Origin: an uncultured Christensenella sp.
GTDB lineage: Bacteria; Bacillota; Clostridia; Christensenellales; DTU072
DNA: 32,539 nt
Assembly: GCA_905210905.1 (NCBI GenBank)
Contig: CAJLYQ010000015.1
Span: 1-32,539 of the forward strand
Reading direction: 5' to 3'
The notes beneath the pieces were generated by a model. The model was given only the letters and a program-made list of their open reading frames with translations, had not been told where the DNA came from and ran no database searches. The translations under genes were made by a program, and so were the position numbers. This document shows positions 15,805 to 23,495 of the stretch, one piece after another (within the stretch, counting starts at the first letter, position 1; each line of letters begins with the position of its first letter).

Positions 15805-17958
15805 CTATTTCCTTTTCGTTATGTTATATCCGTGACGTTTAACCAACCAAACTATATCGTCCATAAGTTGATAATCATACTTAATTACATCGCAATCGTT
15901 CTCGGTTTTACCGGTTTGTTTCGCCATAATTTTTCTATATTCGAGCAACCCGTCGTAGGTCGTTATATTTCTATGTTTTCTGACTTTTATAAGTTGCTCT
16001 TTGCTCTTTGTTTTAATTTCGGCAATAGATGCCGGAATGACCCCGGAACATATTTCGTATGCGTTCCACCTTTGATGTTCCTGTCTCGCATACGCATTCC
16101 TCACCGTGTTTTCCTTAAAATCACAGTCATCATATAAAATAACTCTTTTCCCTTTAATTTCTTTATCGGTATATTTTATCGGGTCAAAACGAGTATATTC
16201 TCTCATAAACTCGTCCGAATCGTCATTTCCGTCTTTTGTTAAATCATACCCCAAAAGTTGCAATTTAGGTTTGATACTTAGACAAGCATAGACGTTTGCT
16301 TCTCTTTGCGTTTGTTGCATAACGCTGTACCATTCGTTGTTGGCTTTCTTTATCGCTTCTTTTTCGTTCGCAGGATCGCAGTATTCGAGTGCATAACAAA
16401 TATGCCTGTCTTTTGCCATCGTTTCGTTTCGTTCGTGGATTATTTTGTCTATGTTATACACGGTTTCCGCTTCGTTGCCGAACGACATGTAACCGCTATT
16501 AGGCGCATATTCTTTATCGACGATATTTTTCGAGAAAACGCCATCGCGAATTTTAACAAAGAGTTTCGTTTGATCCGAAAGTCCCCATTCTCTTAATTTC
16601 TCCGACAATTTTTCTGCGAAATCAAGATTTTCCATATCGCTGCCGTAAGCGATTATCAGATAATTAAATGCGTTGTCTCCGCCGTTCGATAAATTTTCGC
16701 GTACGGATTTATAGAATTCTCCGCTATTAACATCTTTTTTAATAAAGGTCTCGTTTGCCGGTTTAGGCGGAATCGGCAAAAATTCGTCTTGTCTCAACAG
16801 TAACTCATCGTACAAATTACAATAACGGAAATAGTCGTGATTGAGCGATTTGTTTTCATTCGCCTCGTTTTTATCGTAAATATAATAATTGACGATTTTT
16901 TCTTTGTACTCGTTTCCTTTCTTTACTAGAAATTGATTGTTCGCCACCGACGTAAGAAAAATACGACGATTAGTTTTTCCGAACCCGACCATTACGACGT
17001 TCAATTCGGCTTTTTCTTTTATAGATACGTTTTCATAATCCAACTCTTTTTTTGACATAAACTCGGTAAGCGGATATTTTTCCATAAAATCCATCGCAAT
17101 AAGTTTATACTTGTCGATAAAACGAACGCAACCGTTTGTTTTTTTGACGTAGTGAAGAAACGCCGATTCGTTTTCCGGCTCACCAAAGACGTAACAGTTA
17201 AGCCCTTTAATGTCGTCTACGGAATACTCAAATAAATTCCCCTCTAATATTAAATTGCTTATTTGCTCTACGTAAATAAGATTTTTCGCGTCATCGCCGG
17301 TATTTACGATAACGTTGACCGCTCTGTCCGTAAATTTCGCATAATTTTTTTCTAAAAATGCACTTAGGCTACCGTCTTCCGGTTCTTTCGCTATTGCGAT
17401 TTTTTGTTCGTATGCAAAATCCAACGCTTCTGATGTCAAGTTTTCCGTAAGAATAACCGCGTTCTTGCGTCCTTTAAGCGATTTTATTATCATCTTATTC
17501 TTCTCGTTCCACCCGACTACTATATATATCGGCACTCTGCTTTTTATAATAGAAAACTTTTTAACGGAGTTATATATGCGCTCTCCCGTTATCGCGAGAA
17601 CGAATGCTATCGCGTTGAGAGTAACGAGAACATAGCATAAATACATTACCGCACGATAATACGTATTATCCTCTAGCAATTTGGACACGTTGCTATACCC
17701 GTATTTCAGAACAACAAGTTCTACCGTGCTTTTTATTGCTTCGAGAAAAGCATACACGCCTTTGACACCGTTATAACTAACACCTATCCAGTATAACGGA
17801 ATGGCGGCAAAATACAACGATGCGAACTTCCCTTTCTTAAAACTTTTAACATAGTTTAATTTACCTATTCTGTCTAGCGAGCAGTATTTCCAAACCAGCC
17901 CGCCTACCAACAATACGATATATGCAAGGCTTATAGACGTAACCATGTTTTCCGTCAT
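15805..17958 (-). CDS. Three-span membrane protein with TrkA-like Rossmann segments and a RyR-like domain
   Basis: 717 residues from the chosen ATG. Membrane segments lie near 7-24, 45-62 and 103-124. A first Rossmann/TrkA-N-like segment follows (about 140-240, IYIVVGWNEKNK then NVIVNTGDDAKN), and a second near 318-460 (VVMVGFGKTNRR then LIIAYGSDMEN). A C-terminal RyR-like domain lies at about 600-700: AYARQEHQRWNAYEICSG with EHQRW from 627, then KHRNITTYDGLLEYRKI. RyR domains are best known from ryanodine receptors and occur in some bacterial proteins; their ligand there is not established. The architecture suggests a membrane sensor or channel-like protein gated by a nucleotide, which is inference. 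The start at 17958 has AAAGGAG nine bases upstream. The frame stays open to 18255, but only with a TTG start and no ribosome site. It is AT-rich and pairs with the TIR-PP2C gene. Confidence 0.75.
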   Translation of the reverse strand: MTENMVTSISLAYIVLLVGGLVWKYCSLDRIGKLNYVKSFKKGKFASLYFAAIPLYWIGVSYNGVKGVYAFLEAIKSTVELVVLKYGYSNVSKLLEDNTYYRAVMYLCYVLVTLNAIAFVLAITGERIYNSVKKFSIIKSRVPIYIVVGWNEKNKMIIKSLKGRKNAVILTENLTSEALDFAYEQKIAIAKEPEDGSLSAFLEKNYAKFTDRAVNVIVNTGDDAKNLIYVEQISNLILEGNLFEYSVDDIKGLNCYVFGEPENESAFLHYVKKTNGCVRFIDKYKLIAMDFMEKYPLTEFMSKKELDYENVSIKEKAELNVVMVGFGKTNRRIFLTSVANNQFLVKKGNEYKEKIVNYYIYDKNEANENKSLNHDYFRYCNLYDELLLRQDEFLPIPPKPANETFIKKDVNSGEFYKSVRENLSNGGDNAFNYLIIAYGSDMENLDFAEKLSEKLREWGLSDQTKLFVKIRDGVFSKNIVDKEYAPNSGYMSFGNEAETVYNIDKIIHERNETMAKDRHICYALEYCDPANEKEAIKKANNEWYSVMQQTQREANVYACLSIKPKLQLLGYDLTKDGNDDSDEFMREYTRFDPIKYTDKEIKGKRVILYDDCDFKENTVRNAYARQEHQRWNAYEICSGVIPASIAEIKTKSKEQLIKVRKHRNITTYDGLLEYRKIMAKQTGKTENDCDVIKYDYQLMDDIVWLVKRHGYNITKRK

Positions 17959-18267
17959 TTCCCCATTCTCCTTTCTTTTGGTTATTTTAAGCACGTTAAT
18001 TAATTCACGGCTCCGCGTCGTTGCAAAAAGGTTTGCTTCTTTCGGCAAAACCTCTGCTTCATATCCTTTCATTGCAATAATCATAATACAAAATACACAT
18101 TTTTGCAAGAACCAAACGACAAAGCAGACAATTGCGTCGAAGTCAATTCGTTGCATATTAAAATTCGATTTGTTTTTTCTCGCATATAACGCTCCGAAAT
18201 TCAATTTTAACAATGCAATCCTTTGCTTGCTTTTTGTCGTTGAACGAAAAATCAAAACATTAAAATT
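17959..18267 (-). other. Gene-free leader between the two module genes
   Basis: 309 bases separate the TIR-PP2C stop from the supported start of the RyR-like gene. The region is AT-rich and holds a promoter (18080-18108) and a leader of about 115 bases. The downstream frame stays open through it, but the encoded peptide has no supported start. I see no clear riboswitch or terminator in it. Confidence 0.5.
18080..18108 (-). promoter_or_regulatory. Promoter of the RyR-like membrane gene
   Basis: On the minus strand TTGCAA (18103-18108), a 17-base spacer and TATGAT (18080-18085). This would let the second gene of the module be expressed independently of the first. AT-rich sequence raises the chance of a coincidental match. 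Confidence 0.5.
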
Positions 18268-20670
18268 CTATACGCGCTCAACATTCCCGACGTTTATTCT
18301 TATAATGGTTCTGTCGTCAAAAAAGTTGTCGCTTTTTTTTGCATTTTTTTGCTTTCTCATTACGTCGTTTAAGGTTTTGCAATCTTGTATCTCTGCGTAA
18401 TTTATCCTTAAAAAATCGCTTATTCCGTCGGAAGCGAGAAAAACGCAATCCCCGTCAAGCAATTCTATCGAAGAAACCTTAAAAAACGCATTCGCCCCGA
18501 TATCTCCGTTTACAACGCCGTATCCGTGCACGTTATTGGGATTATTGACATATTCATTATAAAGAAGGCTTCTGTTTTTTTCGACTTTAGCGATTTTGAA
18601 CGCATACTCTGTTTGCGGTTCGGTAAGCGCAACAACCTGCCCTTTCCTACACAACATTGCCGCACAGTCACCGACGTGTCCGTAATACAATATCCCGTCG
18701 TTAACTACACCTACGGCAAACACGCATCCGGGTGGTTCATAATACACGCCCTTTTCTTTGGCAAGCATTTTCGCCTCTTGCTCCATTTTTCTATACTCTT
18801 CTTCTTGTTCAAGCGTTTTTTTCGTCAAATTAATCGCTTCGCCGAAAGAACGACTAAGCATTATGTATAGGTCAGCGACGTTCTCTTCCATGTTCTCTAC
18901 GATAGTGCCATGAAATTTTTCGCAAAAAGTTTCAGTATACTTTGCCGCCGCGCTACTCCCTTCTAAATAACCTTCCTGACGAGTTATCCCGTCCGCAACA
19001 ACATATATTCCATTCTTTTCATCGCATACGAAAAAATCTTCTTGCGGTCTATACGGCACGCCGTTGCAAACGTTCGACTCGGAACACGTCTCGACTGTAA
19101 TTATACTGAACACGTCGCTACACTTTGCCGCCAAAACCTTTTTTATCTTCGCTATATGCGTTACCGCGTCAACGTTTCTTCCTTTACAATACATAAGTTG
19201 GTCATCGTCAAAAACCGTGGTTAACAGTTTTATATTTCTTGACGGCAACACATTACCCGAGCGAATAACCGATGAAATAATCGCTGATATTTGTTTCGTT
19301 CCCGTTAAATCGACAGGAATAACCGTTATTCCGATTTCCGACGCCATTTCGAGTTCTCGCATTACAGCGTCTCTCTGTATATAATTTTCGCTCACATAGC
19401 AAATAAGTGCTTTCGCTTTTTGCATAAGTTTGCGATACGTCTCATGCCATTTTGCCTCGGTCGCCGTGCTAGTTTCATCCAACTTATCGTCGAAAACAAC
19501 GCCGATTCCTGCTTCTTGATATTCTAATATGTCACAGAAAACCGATTTGTAATCTGCTCTCGAATAACTGATAAGGACATATTCGCCTCGTTCTCGACAC
19601 TTTACGATATTTTTGCAATCGTCGTAATTTTTCGAGTTTATGATTTTGTTCTTTTTTACATTTACCAATACGGACCTTTTGTTAAAATAATTCTCTGCCA
19701 TCTCGAAAAAACGTTTATACCGCACTTTTTCTTCTTCGGTACTAGCAAAATCAATCGCTACGTTAACAAAACGAAGTATGTACATTCTTATATCCGCCGC
19801 ACTTTCTCCGACGACCCCTTCCCACTCACAGGTTGCGTTACAGGCTTTAACGTTTTTTAACAAAGATACCGTTTTATTAAAATGTCTTTCGTTATACTCT
19901 TCGTCGTTGCTCGCAATCCTATTTTTTTCGGTAAAAAACACCCTTATATAGAATAACAATTCCGCAAACTGAAAATAGTATTTAGCATAATATGAATTAT
20001 TAAGTATAGCTTTTACACAATAAGACAAGGCGATAAGCAAAGTGTCTTTTTGAAATTCTTTATCGTCTTTTATATTTATCGATATCGGAAAAGGTTTCGG
20101 ATCTGAACGTTCCGTTTTATAAAAAATATCATTCGCCCACAAACAGACGCCTTCAACATAAGACACCCCCATTGCTGCATTGTTCGGCATTGCCTTTCTC
20201 CCGGCTGCCGCACTCGCAAGCAATACGGAGTAATTTTTAGTTATAATCGCATATCGGCTTACCAAATCCCATATCATCGGATACTTTTCAAATGAAAACT
20301 TCTTCGCCCCTTTGCCTACGTATTCATGTAAAACATCGTACATAACCTCCGCATCGCGTTTACGATAATAATGCAAAGCCACAATATAAAATGCGGTAAA
20401 CGCCTTGTCTTTTTGAAACAATTCCCAAGAAGTCAAACTGTCGCTTTCCCTATACGTCGCAAGCAAAAACGTAAGTACGGTGATGTCGTCAAATGAAAAA
20501 TGTTCATAAGTTTTCGTGCATTTGAGAATAAAATCGTAACTTAGCAAATATTCTTTTCGTTGCGCTTTATTCTTTGGCAGTATTTCGGCTATTATCGATG
20601 ATATTTCGTTGACCTTTTTTCTTAAAAATACGTAATCGTAATACCCTTTAACATCAATTGTCGTCTGCAT
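18268..20670 (-). CDS. Helical-TIR-PP2C fusion protein
   Basis: An 800-residue cytoplasmic protein with three parts. Residues 1-330 are helical, possibly TPR-like, and match no family I recognise. Residues about 363-500 are a bacterial TIR domain: EYVLISYSRADY at the first strand, GVVFDD, a Trp-containing helix, then SENYIQRDAVMRELEMA, where Glu439 sits in the place of the NADase catalytic glutamate. Residues about 520-797 are a PP2C Ser/Thr phosphatase with every expected metal aspartate: Asp545 (RPQEDFF), Asp560 (VVADGIT), Asp668 (GHVGDC), Asp748 (ASDGISD) and the DDRT near 785. TIR domains in bacteria often cleave NAD or build signalling nucleotides; the phosphatase on the same chain suggests control by phosphorylation. 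No kinase is in the window. AAGGAG lies six bases before the ATG. The gap to fhs is 56 bases without a convincing promoter. Confidence 0.85.
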   Translation of the reverse strand: MQTTIDVKGYYDYVFLRKKVNEISSIIAEILPKNKAQRKEYLLSYDFILKCTKTYEHFSFDDITVLTFLLATYRESDSLTSWELFQKDKAFTAFYIVALHYYRKRDAEVMYDVLHEYVGKGAKKFSFEKYPMIWDLVSRYAIITKNYSVLLASAAAGRKAMPNNAAMGVSYVEGVCLWANDIFYKTERSDPKPFPISINIKDDKEFQKDTLLIALSYCVKAILNNSYYAKYYFQFAELLFYIRVFFTEKNRIASNDEEYNERHFNKTVSLLKNVKACNATCEWEGVVGESAADIRMYILRFVNVAIDFASTEEEKVRYKRFFEMAENYFNKRSVLVNVKKNKIINSKNYDDCKNIVKCRERGEYVLISYSRADYKSVFCDILEYQEAGIGVVFDDKLDETSTATEAKWHETYRKLMQKAKALICYVSENYIQRDAVMRELEMASEIGITVIPVDLTGTKQISAIISSVIRSGNVLPSRNIKLLTTVFDDDQLMYCKGRNVDAVTHIAKIKKVLAAKCSDVFSIITVETCSESNVCNGVPYRPQEDFFVCDEKNGIYVVADGITRQEGYLEGSSAAAKYTETFCEKFHGTIVENMEENVADLYIMLSRSFGEAINLTKKTLEQEEEYRKMEQEAKMLAKEKGVYYEPPGCVFAVGVVNDGILYYGHVGDCAAMLCRKGQVVALTEPQTEYAFKIAKVEKNRSLLYNEYVNNPNNVHGYGVVNGDIGANAFFKVSSIELLDGDCVFLASDGISDFLRINYAEIQDCKTLNDVMRKQKNAKKSDNFFDDRTIIRINVGNVERV

Positions 20671-20726
20671 TTGTTTCTCCTTATCTTAAGCGTTTTGCCT
20701 TCGTCTTGATAGCCGTCAGGTATGTG

Positions 20727-22394
20727 CTAAAACAATCCGATTATTTTCCCGTTCTCGTCCACGTCGATTTGCTCTGCGGCAGGGTGGGCGGGCAGTCCGG
20801 GCATCGTGAGAATATCGCCGGTGTATACGACGTTGAACCCTGCCCCTGTACACGCTTTGACTCCGCGCACGGTTACGATAAAATCTTGCGGCGCGCAAAG
20901 TTTAGTCGGATCGTCGGAAAAACTGTACTGCGTTTTCGCAATGCAAACGGGATTTTTCCATAATCCCCTTTCGGTTATTTTTTTAATTGCGTTTTCCGCT
21001 TCGGCGGTATAGGTTACGCCTGCTCCGCCGTAAACTTTTTGCACGACTTTTTCGATTTTTTGTTTTATTCCGTCTTCGTCGGAATATGCAAAGGAAAAAC
21101 TTCGTTCGTTTTTTTCGGTTAAGCGCACGATCTCGGCGGCGAGTTCTTCTCCGCCCGCTCCGCCTTTTGCCCAAACGTCGGACAAAACCGCCTTAATGCC
21201 CTGTTCTTCGCAAGCGGATTTAACCGCTTCAATTTCCTTGTCGGTGTCCGTGGGGAAACGGTTAATAGCGACTACGCAAGGCACTTTGTATACGTTGACG
21301 ACGTTGTTTACGTGCCGTAAAAGGTTGGGCAAGCCGAGTCTGACCGCTTCTTCGTCTTCGCAATTTAATTGATTTTTTTTCTTGCCGCCGTGCATTTTCA
21401 GCGCGCGTATCGTAGCGACGACGACAGCCGCGTCGGGGGTTAAACCTGCTTTGCGGCACTTTATATCGAAGAATTTTTCCGCTCCGAGATCCGCGCCGAA
21501 CCCGGCCTCGGTAACCGCGTAATCGGCGTAGCCGAGCGCGAGTTTGGTTGCGATAACGGAGTTGCAACCGTGCGCGATGTTGGCAAACGGTCCGCCGTGC
21601 ACGAGCGCCGGAGTTCCTTCCAAAGTTTGCACGAGATTAGGCATAATTGCGTCTTTAAGCAACGCGCACATACTGCCTGCCGCCTTAAGATCGCCTGCGG
21701 TGATCGGTTTTCCGTCCGTGCTTTCCGCAACGGTTATCGCAGAAAGCCTTGCTTTAAGATCGCCGATCGACTCGGACAAACAAAGCGCCGCCATAACTTC
21801 GCTAGCGACAGTGATCTCGAACCCGTCTTCTCTCGGCACGCCGTTCTTTTTACCTCCCAAACCGTCCACGATGAAACGGAGTTGACGATCGTTCATATCG
21901 ACGCAACGTTTCCAAGAAATACTTTTTACGTCCACGTTAAGGGAATTACCTTGCTGAATATGGTTGTCGAGCATAGCCGCAAGAAGGTTGTTTGCCGCGC
22001 CGATTGCGTGAAAATCTCCGGTAAAATGCAGATTGATGTCTTCCATAGGAACGACTTGAGCATAGCCGCCCCCTGCCGCGCCGCCTTTAACTCCGAAAAC
22101 GGGACCGAGCGACGGCTCGCGTAACGCAACGCAAACCTTTTTTCCGAGCCTGCGCAACCCGTCCGCAAGTCCTATCGTCGTGGTCGTTTTACCTTCCCCG
22201 GCAGGCGTAGGCGTTATCGCGGTAACAAGTATGAGTTTCCCGCTTTTTTTCACGTTTTTCAACGCGGACAACTCGATTTTCGCCTTGTTTTTGCCGTACG
22301 GCACAACGAGATTTTCGTCGATACCGAGTTCGGCGGCGACCTCATAAATATTTCTCATTTTCGCATTTTGCGCAATTTGTATGTCGCTAAGCAT
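20727..22394 (-). CDS. fhs: Formate-tetrahydrofolate ligase
   Basis: This enzyme joins formate to tetrahydrofolate using ATP, giving 10-formyl-THF for purine synthesis or the methyl branch of acetogenesis. It has 555 residues, the normal length. Diagnostic stretches are TPTPAGEGKTTTTIGL at about 61-76 (ATP-binding loop), REPSLGPVFGVKGGAAGGG near 93-111, NLHFTGDFHAIGAANNL, and PALVHGGPFANIAHGCNS. AAGGAG precedes the ATG. It is transcribed away from the rubrerythrin gene and appears to be the first gene of its own unit. No terminator is visible between it and the TIR-PP2C gene, so some read-through into the module is possible. One-carbon partner genes such as folD are not in the window, so its place in acetogenesis cannot be judged. 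Confidence 0.97.
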   Translation of the reverse strand: MLSDIQIAQNAKMRNIYEVAAELGIDENLVVPYGKNKAKIELSALKNVKKSGKLILVTAITPTPAGEGKTTTTIGLADGLRRLGKKVCVALREPSLGPVFGVKGGAAGGGYAQVVPMEDINLHFTGDFHAIGAANNLLAAMLDNHIQQGNSLNVDVKSISWKRCVDMNDRQLRFIVDGLGGKKNGVPREDGFEITVASEVMAALCLSESIGDLKARLSAITVAESTDGKPITAGDLKAAGSMCALLKDAIMPNLVQTLEGTPALVHGGPFANIAHGCNSVIATKLALGYADYAVTEAGFGADLGAEKFFDIKCRKAGLTPDAAVVVATIRALKMHGGKKKNQLNCEDEEAVRLGLPNLLRHVNNVVNVYKVPCVVAINRFPTDTDKEIEAVKSACEEQGIKAVLSDVWAKGGAGGEELAAEIVRLTEKNERSFSFAYSDEDGIKQKIEKVVQKVYGGAGVTYTAEAENAIKKITERGLWKNPVCIAKTQYSFSDDPTKLCAPQDFIVTVRGVKACTGAGFNVVYTGDILTMPGLPAHPAAEQIDVDENGKIIGLF

Positions 22395-22449
22395 TTCTTT
22401 CTCTCCTTAAACCGCCGACGAGCAAAGTTCTCTCGCCGCTTTGTTTATT

Positions 22450-22477
22450 ATTGTAACATACGCGCGCAATATTTCAA
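22450..22477 (-). promoter_or_regulatory. Promoter of fhs
   Basis: On the minus strand TTGAAA (22472-22477), a 16-base spacer and TACAAT (22450-22455) with a TGT extended -10. The expected start is near 22443, giving a leader of about 50 bases. Confidence 0.55.
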
Positions 22478-22618
22478 TCCGTTTTCGCCGTTTTCTCAAA
22501 ATAACCCGATAAACCGTTCCTTTCGAAAAATCTTGTAATTCGTAAAAACTTTCCCCCGACAAAGAATAACAAAAACAAAACGGGCAATAATGAAACCAAA
22601 CAACGGAGGTGTTTATAT

Positions 22619-23212
22619 ATGGAATTAGCAAAAAGCAAAACTTTTGAAAATCTCGCCCGTGCATACGCTGGCGAATGTCAAGCCCGAGTAAGGTACGAAT
22701 TTATCGAATACGGCGCAAGAAACGAGGGTTTTACCGCATTGAGCGAGTTAATCGACAAAGTGGTCTACAACGAGTTCAACCACGCGAGAATGTTTTATAC
22801 TTTTATGCAGAAAGCGTCGGATAAACCTATACAAAACGTGGAAATTTGCGCAGGCTATCCGTTTAAGGAAAAATGGAACCTTCTCGAAAATTTGAAACTC
22901 GCCGCCGAAGACGAGAAAAACGAGGCAGAAAAAATCTATCCCGAATTCGCCGAAACCGCAAGAAAAGAAGGGTTCGCCGAAATAGCGGAACTGTTCGACA
23001 ATATCATTCAGGTGGAAAACTGCCACAGAATGTTGTTCGAACAACTACACTGCCAAATGAAAAACGGAACGATGTACGCAAGGAAAGACCCTACGAAAGG
23101 GAAATGCTCTTCCTGCGGATACGAATCAACCGCCGCAAAAGCCTGGACGGAATGTCCGCTCTGCAAAGCAAAACAAGGCGCGGTTATGCTCAAAATCGAC
23201 GACGGACAATAA
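22619..23212 (+). CDS. rbr: Rubrerythrin
   Basis: A non-haem di-iron peroxidase that protects anaerobes by reducing hydrogen peroxide, with electrons delivered through its rubredoxin domain. It has 197 residues, the usual size. The di-iron ligands are visible as Glu19, Glu52 and His55 (NEFNHAR), Glu97 or Glu99, and Glu133 with His136 (VENCHRM). The C-terminal rubredoxin site has Cys163-Cys166 (CSSCGY) and Cys179-Cys182 (CPLC). The ribosome site GGAGGTG lies eight bases before the ATG. It is divergent from fhs, monocistronic, and ends in a strong terminator. I did not find a convincing sigma-A promoter or a PerR-like palindrome in the 224-base intergenic space. Confidence 0.96.
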   Translation: MELAKSKTFENLARAYAGECQARVRYEFIEYGARNEGFTALSELIDKVVYNEFNHARMFYTFMQKASDKPIQNVEICAGYPFKEKWNLLENLKLAAEDEKNEAEKIYPEFAETARKEGFAEIAELFDNIIQVENCHRMLFEQLHCQMKNGTMYARKDPTKGKCSSCGYESTAAKAWTECPLCKAKQGAVMLKIDDGQ

Positions 23213-23236
23213 CCTATACCGATAAATAAATCTTTC

Positions 23237-23272
23237 GGCTGTTAAGAAGAACTTTCTTAACGGCCTTTTTTT
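23237..23272 (+). terminator. Rho-independent terminator of rubrerythrin
   Basis: A 12 bp stem with one G-T pair (23237-23248 with 23254-23265) is followed by seven T, 24 bases after the stop. Confidence 0.88.
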
Positions 23273-23317
23273 CGTATACAAACTTTTTTATCGAACACGC
23301 CGGAAATTTCACTCGTC

Positions 23318-23352
23318 GGGCGGGTGGGGCGACGCGGATTGCCCGCCCGCCC
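23318..23352. repeat. Very GC-rich imperfect hairpin
   Basis: GGGCGGG (23318-23324) pairs with CCCGCCC (23346-23352), and an inner GGGC pairs with GCCC around a ten-base loop. The block is almost pure G and C in otherwise AT-rich intergenic sequence between two terminators. No function is apparent, and it may be a repeat remnant. Confidence 0.45.
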
Positions 23353-23420
23353 CATAAAATCGATTTAGGCGTTTACTTCGTTCGGGGTTAATTCGGCAAA
23401 CGAATACCTTTCGTTCTAAA

Positions 23421-23458
23421 AAACGCCGCTAAGCGACTTTCGTTGCTTAACGGCGTTT
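23421..23458 (-). terminator. Terminator of the WG-repeat lipoprotein gene
   Basis: A stem of 16 pairs with one mismatch and one G-T pair (23421-23437 with 23442-23458), loop of four, is followed on the minus strand by a run of T. It starts 38 bases past the stop at 23496. Confidence 0.85.
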
Positions 23459-23495
23459 CGTTCGTTTATTAAGTAAGATATTCGATTCGGACTTA

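Noticed and set aside
17959..18255. Extension of the RyR-like protein by 99 residues
   Set aside because: It needs a TTG start without a ribosome site, while the ATG at 17958 has AAAGGAG at good spacing and begins just before the first membrane span.
20671..20726. A promoter for the TIR-PP2C gene in the 56-base gap after fhs
   Set aside because: The best match (TTGTTT-17-CTATCA) has a poor -10, so I left it out; read-through from fhs is as likely.
22407..22664. Small minus-strand frame upstream of fhs
   Set aside because: It spans the divergent promoter region and overlaps the rubrerythrin start, with no ribosome site or family resemblance.
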